A stretch of DNA of 9,999 nt from JBAZCO01 sp041654915 (GTDB lineage: Bacteria; Bacillota; Clostridia; Christensenellales; DTU072): NCBI GenBank assembly GCA_041654915.1, contig JBAZCO010000061.1, forward strand, positions 1 to 9,999. The letters run 5' to 3'. Positions 1 through 4,595 of the stretch are shown here, in pieces. The notes under the pieces are model-generated. The model saw only the letters and a list, made by a program, of their open reading frames with translations, was not told where the DNA came from and did not search any database. The position numbers were made by a program, and so were the translations under genes. Position 1 is the first letter of the stretch; every line of letters begins with the position of its first letter.

Positions 1-43
1 AAATTTTTTTCAAGTGGTAGCCCCTTAAAAATCAGCCGTTACC

Positions 44-79
44 AAAAACGCAAGTTTTCCAAAAAGCTTGCGTTTTTTT
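44..79. terminator. Terminator-like stem-loop, copy 1
   Basis: AAAAACGCAAG (44-54) pairs with CTTGCGTTTTT (67-77) across a 12-nt loop, and the T-run continues to 79. The stem is flanked by A5 on the left and T7 on the right, so it could act as an intrinsic terminator on either strand. No gene is seen immediately next to it. Confidence 0.55.
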
Positions 80-82
80 CTT

Positions 83-268
83 TTGCGCCCTATATTTTTA
101 ATTGCGCACTTTGCGTGTCTTTTGCGCACTTTTGTGCGAATCGCCCGCCCTTCGTGTACCGCCTGTACACTTAGGCGGTCACTTCGCCCAAAATCATCCC
201 AAAATCCAAAGCAAATTGCTACTGCCGTACTTTTTCCAGCTTTAAAAAGGGTCTTTTATAGGGCGCAA
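83..268. repeat. 186-bp segment with 12-bp terminal inverted repeats, copy 1
   Basis: The segment starts with TTGCGCCCTATA (83-94) and ends with the exact reverse complement TATAGGGCGCAA (257-268). Inside it are several perfect small hairpins: CGCAC/GTGCG with a TTTT loop (125-138), and two mutually exclusive stems, GTGTAC/GTACAC (154-170) and ACCGCC/GGCGGT (158-179). The layout resembles a small non-autonomous element or a structured RNA or DNA module. No target-site duplication or transposase is visible, so calling it a mobile element would be inference. Confidence 0.6.
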
Positions 269-310
269 TTTTAATATATGGCGATAGTCGCTTATAAAAT
301 TACCGTTACC

Positions 311-347
311 AAAAACGCAAGTTTTCCAAAAAGCTTGCGTTTTTTTT
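311..347. terminator. Terminator-like stem-loop, copy 2
   Basis: This is the same 11-bp stem as copy 1: arms 311-321 and 334-344, with a T-run of eight ending at 347. It sits between the two complete 186-bp segments, so any transcript crossing the array in either direction would meet it. Confidence 0.55.
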
Positions 348-531
348 GCGCCCTATATTTTTAATTGCGCACTTTGCGTGTCTTTTGCGCACTTTTGTGC
401 GAATCGCCCGTCCCTCGTGTACCGCCTGTACACTTAGGCGGTCACTTCGCCCAAAATCATCCCAAAATCCAAAGCAAATTGCTACTGCCGTACTTTTTCC
501 AGCTTTAAAAGGGGTCTTTTATAGGGCGCAA
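346..531. repeat. 186-bp segment with 12-bp terminal inverted repeats, copy 2
   Basis: This is the second copy of the segment, with the same perfect inverted ends (346-357 and 520-531) and the same length as copy 1. The internal hairpins are kept base for base. The few substitutions lie outside the paired arms of the strongest stems. Confidence 0.6.
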
Positions 532-565
532 ATTTAATATATGGCGATAGTCGCTTATAAAATTA

Positions 566-624
566 CCGTTACCAAAAACGCAAGTTTTCCAAAAAGCTTG
601 CGTTTTTTTTCTTTTGCGCCCGTA
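566..624. repeat. Truncated third repeat unit
   Basis: The third unit keeps the CCGTTACC start and the whole stem-loop, and then only TTGCGCCCGTA of the left inverted end. The remaining ~200 bp are absent, replaced by unrelated AT-rich sequence. The array therefore ends inside the inverted-end segment. This leaves one stem-loop on each side of both complete 186-bp segments. Confidence 0.8.
574..610. terminator. Terminator-like stem-loop, copy 3
   Basis: This is the same stem again: arms 574-584 and 597-607, with the T-run to 610. It is the first array stem-loop met by minus-strand transcripts leaving the two XRE genes, on whose strand it has a T5 tail. It may help to end that operon, although it lies about 300 bp past the last stop codon. 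Confidence 0.5.
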
Positions 625-908
625 TTTTTATATGGATTTTTTTTAATATAATTAGGGAACTATACTCTTTAGTTCCCTAATAACCCTCCTTTCTCATATT
701 TTCCTTTTAAAATCAAGTTATAACATAATACTATCGCTATTTTTGTTTATATACTACCGTTAGTTTCCCCTTATCTTTTGGAGTCGCTTATCGCTCCTAT
801 AAATATAAATAAAACATCCATCTGTTTGCGGGGAGTGGTAATTGATTGTTTTGAGTCTTAAATTGGACTACTGCTGTAAAATAAATCTTTGTGCCCTATA
901 TTTTATTT
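625..908. other. Non-coding AT-rich spacer
   Basis: No open frame with a plausible start and ribosome site is seen here. Apart from the inverted repeat at 651-681 it holds short sequences that echo the neighbouring array: TACCGTTA (755-762), AGTCGCTTAT (782-791) and TTGTGCCCTATATTTT (889-904). The last matches 15 of 16 bases of the array's left inverted end with its flank. These may be remnants of further copies, but each match is short. Confidence 0.4.
651..681. repeat. Perfect 11-bp inverted repeat
   Basis: ATTAGGGAACT (651-661) and AGTTCCCTAAT (671-681) are exact reverse complements around a 9-nt loop. There is no T-run immediately after the stem on either strand, so it does not look like a normal intrinsic terminator. 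It could be a protein binding site or an RNA stem in the 3' region of the XRE operon transcript. Confidence 0.6.
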
Positions 909-1361
909 TTATCTCTCCCGACCAACAAGATAATCTATTGAACAATCTAAATAATTGGCAAGGTCAATAAGGGCGGGGATTTTGGGTTGCTTGCCCTTTC
1001 TCCATTGGTAAAGATAGCTTTCGGTAAAGCGAGTTTGTTGGGTAAGATTGTAAAAAGTTTTGCCTCTTAATGTTAGCACTTCCCCCAAGCTTTGATAAAA
1101 CGATAGGCTTTGTTTAGGAGTAAAATCTAGAGCATTATCCCGCCTGCCTACAAGATAATCAATAGTGCAATTTAAAACATTGGCAACCTTGATTAAATTG
1201 GCAAGATTGATTTGTTTTTCACCCCGTTTCCAGCGCCTGACCGTTTGTACGGTTACACCAACCGCATCCGCCAATGCAGCGGAACTCATATTGTTAGCAT
1301 AAAACATTGCTTCGGTTAGCCGTTCGGCAAAATTGGTTGCAAAATTGGTTGGTTTATTCAT
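909..1361 (-). CDS. Double XRE-type HTH transcriptional regulator (second gene of pair)
   Basis: The 150-residue protein is built from two tandem XRE/Cro-type helix-turn-helix modules, roughly residues 11-73 and 88-150, joined by a short linker. Each module ends with the same signature (CTIDYLVGRRD at 65-75, CSIDYLVGRER at 140-150), which shows an internal duplication. The recognition helices are near GVTVQTVRRW (35-44) and TRFTESYLYQW (110-120). There is no extra ligand-binding, peptidase or membrane domain, so it is a DNA-binding regulator and probably a repressor. It starts 18 bp after the stop codon of its paralogue and is surely co-transcribed with it. A weak GGA-containing ribosome site precedes ATG. 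Specific target and signal are unknown. Confidence 0.88.
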   Translation of the reverse strand: MNKPTNFATNFAERLTEAMFYANNMSSAALADAVGVTVQTVRRWKRGEKQINLANLIKVANVLNCTIDYLVGRRDNALDFTPKQSLSFYQSLGEVLTLRGKTFYNLTQQTRFTESYLYQWRKGKQPKIPALIDLANYLDCSIDYLVGRER

Positions 1362-1379
1362 TTAATCATTTCCATGCAA

Positions 1380-1817
1380 TTATCTCTCTCGCCCAACAAG
1401 ATAGTCTATTGAGCAATCAAATAAATTAGCTAGCTCCTCTAGCGTGGCAAGTTGCGGCACAGCACCCTTATCCCAACGATAAAAATGCGTATCCGTAAAG
1501 CGGGTTTGTTTTACAAACCTATAACGGTTACTGCCTTGCTCTTGTAAAATCTCTCTAATTCTTTGGGAAAACAGTATGGGCGAGTGGGGGGTAAAGGATA
1601 ATAAATCATCACTTCTGCCCGTAAGATAATCGAGCGAGCAGTTAAAATAATTTGCTAACAACAATAAATGCTTTAATGAAACAGTTTTTTTGTTGTTCAT
1701 CCATTTTGAAATAGATGTTTGACTTATGCCAACAGCTTGCGCAAGCTGTTTGGAATTCAAGTTGTTTTCTTGCATTAATTCACATAGCCGTTCGATAAAA
1801 TTTATTAGAATACTCAT
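1380..1817 (-). CDS. Double XRE-type HTH transcriptional regulator (first gene of pair)
   Basis: The 145-residue protein is a paralogue of the next gene on the minus strand and has the same two-module plan: HTH 1 at about residues 7-69 and HTH 2 at about 83-145. Module ends are CSLDYLTGRSD (60-70) and CSIDYLVGRER (135-145). The second recognition region (TRFTDTHFYRW, 105-115) is close to that of the paralogue, while the first (GISQTSISKW, 30-39) is quite different. The two proteins may therefore share one DNA half-site and differ in the other. It is the promoter-proximal gene and lies next to a long inverted repeat that probably serves as operator. Autoregulation is inferred from that position. 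A phage-type repressor role is possible, but no phage genes are seen. Confidence 0.88.
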   Translation of the reverse strand: MSILINFIERLCELMQENNLNSKQLAQAVGISQTSISKWMNNKKTVSLKHLLLLANYFNCSLDYLTGRSDDLLSFTPHSPILFSQRIREILQEQGSNRYRFVKQTRFTDTHFYRWDKGAVPQLATLEELANLFDCSIDYLVGRER

Positions 1818-1837
1818 ATAGACCTAACCTTTTTAAA

Positions 1838-1846
1838 ATTATCTCA
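1838..1846 (-). promoter_or_regulatory. Extended -10 for the XRE operon
   Basis: Read on the minus strand, these bases are TGAGATAAT, an extended -10 (TGnGATAAT) about 20 bp before the ATG of the first XRE gene. No good -35 is seen, which is normal for extended -10 promoters. It overlaps the left operator arm. Confidence 0.4.
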
Positions 1847-1889
1847 ACTAAGTTCAATAAATAGTGGAAAATTGAACTTCGTTGAGGTA
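1840..1889. promoter_or_regulatory. Long inverted repeat, candidate operator for the XRE pair
   Basis: Two 19-nt arms (1840-1858 and 1871-1889) are reverse complements at 17 of 19 positions. The cores are CTCAACTAAGTTCAAT and ATTGAACTTCGTTGAG, separated by 12 bp. The left arm covers the predicted minus-strand -10 of the XRE operon. The right arm fills the spacer of the predicted plus-strand promoter. Each arm is itself partly palindromic (AACTAAGTT), so two dimers or one bivalent double-HTH protein could bind. There is no T-run next to it, so it is not a terminator. Binding by the neighbouring regulators is inference. Confidence 0.65.
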
Positions 1890-1893
1890 TAAT
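1865..1893 (+). promoter_or_regulatory. Promoter for the 54-codon gene
   Basis: A perfect -10, TATAAT (1888-1893), lies 17 bp downstream of TGGAAA (1865-1870), which matches the -35 consensus at four of six positions. The expected start of transcription near 1900 gives a leader of about 24 nt before ATG at 1924. The operator's right arm occupies the spacer, so bound repressor should block it. Confidence 0.55.
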
Positions 1894-1923
1894 AAGTATA
1901 TAATTCTTGTTTTGAGGTGAAAT

Positions 1924-2088
1924 ATGGATGCAATTGATATTTTAAGGTGTTTGGCTAGATATGCCGCACGGGAGATTTATGCCGTTAGGGTCAAACTTAA
2001 CGAGCAGCTTAATAACTTTATACTTTATGCCGAGGGAGAGGACGGCGAGGATGTTTTTGTTGTCACAATAGAGAAAAAATTGGCTTGA
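1924..2088 (+). CDS. Small 54-residue protein, divergent from the XRE pair
   Basis: An ATG at 1924 opens a 54-codon frame ending in TGA at 2086-2088. A good ribosome site, GAGGTGA (1914-1920), sits at proper distance, and a consensus TATAAT -10 lies upstream, so it is likely expressed. The product begins MDAIDILRCLARYAAR, probably helical, then carries an acidic stretch AEGEDGED (36-43) and a likely beta strand VFVVTIE (44-50). There is no signal peptide, membrane segment or cysteine motif. I do not recognise the family. Its position opposite two regulators, under their presumed operator, suggests that it is their regulated target, perhaps a modulator of them or part of the cassette's output. 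That is inference. Confidence 0.65.
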   Translation: MDAIDILRCLARYAAREIYAVRVKLNEQLNNFILYAEGEDGEDVFVVTIEKKLA

Positions 2089-2138
2089 GAACTTTGCGGT
2101 TTTTTGCAAATAATTGAGCGTAGTGAGAAATAACAGTC

Positions 2139-2167
2139 TTTACAAATGGTTAATATATTGATATAAT
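2139..2167 (+). promoter_or_regulatory. Strong promoter for the DUF6054-like gene
   Basis: TTTACA (2139-2144) and a perfect TATAAT (2162-2167) are separated by exactly 17 bp. Transcription should start near 2174, which would place the gene under its own promoter rather than relying on read-through from the 54-codon gene. Confidence 0.7.
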
Positions 2168-2233
2168 TAATCATATCCATAAAATACAAAGGTAATTCGT
2201 TTGTATATTAGGGATTTATTTGCGGAGGCGGTT

Positions 2234-2581
2234 ATGGCTGTATTAAAATGGGAAGGAAAGGGCGAGTTTGAGGAGTTGCTAAGAGGTATTATTGACGAAG
2301 TGACTAAAAGCGCAATTAGCGCAGAAGTTATTGCGGCGGAGCGTACGATATCCGGCACGGTAAAAACTGCTTTGCTTGTCTTTGAAAAATACTATATGAG
2401 AAATGAAAGTCGTGCTAGCCTTTCGGTGCAAATCGTGGCAGAAAGTGGGAACATAAAAGTGGTTTCTGTTGGTTCTGGCGGAGGGCGAGGTGTGTTTTTT
2501 AATTTTTCGTGGGGAGCAGAGGAGAGTTTTGCCCAAACAATTGCCGACTATCTTGAAGGTAAGGGATTTGTGCGTGTTTAA
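2234..2581 (+). CDS. DUF6054-like small protein of unknown function
   Basis: From ATG at 2234 the product has 115 residues. I chose this start because GGAGG (2224-2228) sits 5 nt upstream and the protein then begins MAVLKWEGKGEFEELLRGI, as I recall for DUF6054 proteins. An upstream in-frame TTG at 2201 with AAAGG (2188-2192) would add 11 residues and is a real alternative. Recognisable parts are an amphipathic N-terminal helix, a central strand ending in VFEKYYMRNESR, and a glycine-rich SVGSGGGRGVFFNFSWG segment near residues 78-95, followed by a C-terminal helix. No signal peptide or membrane helix is present, so it is probably cytosolic. The family assignment is from memory of sequence pattern, and no function is known. 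It is a single-gene unit. Confidence 0.75.
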   Translation: MAVLKWEGKGEFEELLRGIIDEVTKSAISAEVIAAERTISGTVKTALLVFEKYYMRNESRASLSVQIVAESGNIKVVSVGSGGGRGVFFNFSWGAEESFAQTIADYLEGKGFVRV

Positions 2582-2587
2582 ATTTAA

Positions 2588-2625
2588 GCAAAAGTAAAGC
2601 AACTTTCACGATATCGCTTTTTTGC
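2588..2625 (+). terminator. Possible weak terminator after the DUF6054-like gene
   Basis: Seven bases after the stop codon, GCAAAA-(GTA)-AAGC (2588-2600) can pair with GCTTTTTTGC (2616-2625), with a 3-nt bulge and a 15-nt loop. The T-run is inside the stem rather than after it, so termination would be inefficient if it occurs. Confidence 0.3.
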
Positions 2626-2670
2626 GGGAGATAATAATTTTTTATTTGCAATCTACTATGCCATTAGTTT

Positions 2671-2697
2671 TATCACAATAAAAAGACTTGTGCGATA
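2671..2697. repeat. Inverted repeat upstream of the symporter promoter
   Basis: TATCACAA (2671-2678) pairs with TTGTGCGATA (2688-2697) apart from one bulged C, around a 9-nt spacer. It lies about 50 bp before the -35 of the symporter gene and could be a regulator site. It is short and AT-rich, so chance is possible. Confidence 0.3.
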
Positions 2698-2743
2698 TTT
2701 GCCGCTTTTTTTGAAAAGCTATCAATCTTTTTGGGTTTTTGTA

Positions 2744-2772
2744 TTGACATTTTGCACTTGTTTAGGTATCCT
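2744..2772 (+). promoter_or_regulatory. Promoter for the GPH symporter gene
   Basis: A perfect -35 TTGACA (2744-2749) is followed after 17 bp by TATCCT (2767-2772), which matches four of six -10 positions. The leader would be about 25 nt and carries AAAGGAG (2792-2798), placed 5 nt before ATG. Confidence 0.6.
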
Positions 2773-2803
2773 TATGACAGTTTGATTTTTTAAAGGAGAC
2801 GAT

Positions 2804-4366
2804 ATGAGTAAGATTTACGATGCCCCTATACCTAATAAAGTTTCTCCAAGAACGAAATGGACATACACTTTGGGCGGTGTAGGTAGAGATATGGCATATA
2901 CCTTGTATTCAACCTACCTTCTCACCTTTATTTTGTTTACTAAAGGTGTAACCGATGTGCAATTTGGTGTGATAAGCACTATTTTGATTGTTTGCCGTAT
3001 TTGGGATGCGATAAATGACCCTGTAATGGGTGGTATTATCGAAAATACCAAAAGTAAAATGGGCAAGTTTAAGCCTTGGATTTTGATTGGTGTATTGTCA
3101 AATGCGCTCATATTGTCGTTAATATTCTCACTGCCGCTAGACGGTTGGAACTTTGTTATTTTCTTTGGTGTTATGTACCTATTGTGGGATATCACTTTTA
3201 CCATGAACGATATCGCATATTGGTCTATGCTGCCTTCTCTTAGCAGCAACCCCAAAGAAAGAGCAACCCTAACTTCCATGGCAAACCTATTTGCTGGGCT
3301 GGGTGGTGTGCTCGCTGTTGCCTTAACTCCGTTACTCACGCAAGGTCCAAATGCTATTGGCGGCAATGCGGTAACGGGATATATGGCGGTTGCTATCATC
3401 ATTAGTGCTATCTTTATTGGATGTCAAGTTATGACGGTTGTCGGGGTGAAAGAAAGCCCCCGTGCAATCAAATTACAACAAAAAGCAGAGCCGATTGGAT
3501 TAAAGAAAATGATGAAAATCATTTTTGGCAATAAACAGCTTTTGTGGCTTGCCCTTGTTATGTTAATGTACAATATCGGCAGTTCAGTTGTCTTAGCTTT
3601 TGGCACAACCTATATTTACTTTGAGTTTGGTTATGATGGTCTTTTTGTTACTATTCTTGCGGTGGTATTTGCTGTGGGCGGTGGTGCAATAAATGTCATA
3701 TATCCCAAATTTGCCGAAAAAATCAACCGCAAAGAGCAGCAATTTATATCGATTATTCTTATAGCGGTGGGCTATACCTTGTTTTTCTTAAATGGTGTGC
3801 TTTGGAAGGCTGACAGAGCAGTTGAGTTTGTTTTGCTATGTGTGGCGCTTGTCATTCTTGCGTTTGGGCAGGGTATTTATTATATGAACCTCACCATAAA
3901 CCTGTCCAATACCATAGAGTACAACGACCTAATGACAGGCTCACGCAATGAGGGTATAATTTTTGCTATGCGCCCGTTTATGGCTAAATTGGGTAGCGCA
4001 ATGCAACAGTTTTTCATAATGATAGTTTATATCATATTGGGCATAACCACAATTACCAATGCGATATCCGATGTGGAAAAGGATATGGCAAAAGGTCTGA
4101 TAGATGAAACAGTAAAAGGGTCAAGGATAGAGGCGATTATCAAAAATGTTGACGATACCACCACACTGGGTCTCAAAATATGTATGGTAGGCTTGCCGCT
4201 CATCTTGTTAGCCGTGGGTTACTTTGTATTAAAATACAAGTTTAAGATAGACGAAAAAACATATTCCGATATCCTAAAAAAACTTGCCGAGCGTGACGCA
4301 CAGCGTGCCTTAGAGGAAGAGGCGGCTTTAAATGCGGATGCAGATGAGGCAGTAAGTGCAGAATAA
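2804..4366 (+). CDS. GPH-family (MelB-like) cation:sugar symporter
   Basis: This 520-residue membrane protein belongs to the glycoside-pentoside-hexuronide:cation symporter family (MFS superfamily), which imports sugars with Na+ or H+. The N-terminal half carries the family signature GGVGRDMAYTLYS (24-36), then RIWDAINDPVMGG (65-77), GKFKPWI (87-93) and TMNDIAYWS (133-141). By alignment from memory with E. coli MelB, D29, D68, D72 and D136 match D19, D55, D59 and D124 (sugar and cation site), and K395 matches K377. About twelve membrane helices are expected. The C-terminus is a soluble acidic, alanine-rich tail (about 485-520), longer than in MelB. The gene stands alone between its own promoter and terminator with no sugar hydrolase beside it, so the substrate cannot be named. 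Confidence 0.9.
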   Translation: MSKIYDAPIPNKVSPRTKWTYTLGGVGRDMAYTLYSTYLLTFILFTKGVTDVQFGVISTILIVCRIWDAINDPVMGGIIENTKSKMGKFKPWILIGVLSNALILSLIFSLPLDGWNFVIFFGVMYLLWDITFTMNDIAYWSMLPSLSSNPKERATLTSMANLFAGLGGVLAVALTPLLTQGPNAIGGNAVTGYMAVAIIISAIFIGCQVMTVVGVKESPRAIKLQQKAEPIGLKKMMKIIFGNKQLLWLALVMLMYNIGSSVVLAFGTTYIYFEFGYDGLFVTILAVVFAVGGGAINVIYPKFAEKINRKEQQFISIILIAVGYTLFFLNGVLWKADRAVEFVLLCVALVILAFGQGIYYMNLTINLSNTIEYNDLMTGSRNEGIIFAMRPFMAKLGSAMQQFFIMIVYIILGITTITNAISDVEKDMAKGLIDETVKGSRIEAIIKNVDDTTTLGLKICMVGLPLILLAVGYFVLKYKFKIDEKTYSDILKKLAERDAQRALEEEAALNADADEAVSAE

Positions 4367-4408
4367 TAAAAACTTTTAACTAGTTTTTATATAAAAATAC
4401 AAGATAAT

Positions 4409-4450
4409 AAAGAGTGTTTGTTTTGAAAAGGAAACAAACGCTCTTTTTTT
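4409..4450 (+). terminator. Strong intrinsic terminator after the symporter gene
   Basis: GAGTGTTTGTTT (4412-4423) pairs with AAACAAACGCTC (4432-4443), with one G-T pair and a short GAAAAG loop region, extended by flanking A-T pairs. It runs straight into CTCTTTTTTT. It lies about 45 bp after the stop codon and isolates the symporter gene from ileS. Confidence 0.9.
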
Positions 4451-4499
4451 AAGCATCAATTTATTTAGCAAAATGGTTGTAGCGGTGGTATCAAAATAA

Positions 4500-4528
4500 T
4501 TGTATTTTTTGACACTATGGTGTATACT
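4500..4528 (+). promoter_or_regulatory. Likely promoter for ileS and downstream genes
   Basis: TTGTAT (4500-4505) and TATACT (4523-4528) are spaced 17 bp apart. An overlapping alternative uses the perfect -35 TTGACA (4509-4514) with TATTAT (4534-4539) at a 19-bp spacing. Either gives a leader of roughly 50-60 nt before ATG at 4596. Confidence 0.5.
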
Positions 4529-4543
4529 TTAACTATTATTTAC

Positions 4544-4577
4544 CCGCCCCGCCCAATTTAGGGCGCAAAAACGGCGG
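4544..4577 (+). promoter_or_regulatory. GC-rich two-tier hairpin in the ileS leader
   Basis: Inner stem CGCCC (4550-4554) pairs with GGGCG (4561-4565) around AATTTA. Outer stem CCGCC (4544-4548) pairs with GGCGG (4573-4577), with an asymmetric bulge CAAAAAC on the right. It ends 6 nt before the ribosome site GAGG (4584-4587), so it could affect translation. It has no T-run and no T-box motif. Regulatory function is inference. Confidence 0.45.
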
Positions 4578-4595
4578 CTCTATGAGGTTGACCTA

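Larger units (their letters stand above)
36..302. repeat. Tandem direct repeat, unit 1 (267 bp)
   Basis: This is the first full unit of a direct tandem array. It begins with CCGTTACCAAAAACGCAAG and runs until the same sequence recurs at 303. It holds a terminator-like stem-loop (44-79), then a 186-bp segment with perfect inverted ends (83-268), then a short AT-rich linker containing GATAGTCGCTTATAAAATTA. Unit 2 differs by about four substitutions and a 4-bp length change near the T-run at 73-84, so the duplication is recent or homogenised. The 25 bases before position 36 look like a decayed version of the linker, so the array may extend left of the window. No protein gene is supported here. 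Function unknown. Confidence 0.9.
303..565. repeat. Tandem direct repeat, unit 2 (263 bp)
   Basis: This is the second full unit, directly abutting unit 1 and followed by a third, incomplete unit. It is nearly identical to unit 1. The visible differences are CGCCCGCCCTTCG in unit 1 against CGCCCGTCCCTCG here, AAAAAGGGTC against AAAAGGGGTC, GCAATTTTAA against GCAAATTTAA, and loss of CTTT-like bases after the stem-loop. All predicted hairpins inside the unit are unchanged. Confidence 0.9.

Noticed and set aside
83..268. Firm call as a transposable MITE
   Set aside because: The inverted ends are perfect, but no target-site duplication is visible and the copies are tandem rather than dispersed in this window. 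Evidence from other genomic copies would be needed.
68..537. Two near-identical plus-strand open frames of 68 and 63 codons in the repeat array
   Set aside because: Neither has a ribosome site, both begin on TTG codons within or just after the terminator stem, and their similarity is explained by the DNA repeat. The opposite strand is open as well, so the frames are best seen as a by-product of the repeat.
36..621. CRISPR array or integron attC-like array
   Set aside because: Units of ~265 bp are repeated throughout with no variable spacers, no cas or integrase gene is visible, and the conserved RYYYAAC/GTTRRRY core pair of attC sites was not found at the unit ends.
2093..2110. TTTGC/GCAAA hairpin after the 54-codon gene as terminator
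   Set aside because: The stem is only 5 bp, the T-run lies in the loop and no T-run follows, so it does not fit an intrinsic terminator.
2914..3402. 162-codon minus-strand open frame inside the symporter gene
   Set aside because: It is antisense to conserved GPH-family membrane helices, has no supporting signals and is a composition-driven shadow.
4479..4493. GCGGTGGTATC resembling the T-box core upstream of ileS
   Set aside because: It lies before the predicted promoter, lacks the following CCGCG-type complement and terminator, and has no specifier stem. A chance match is more likely.
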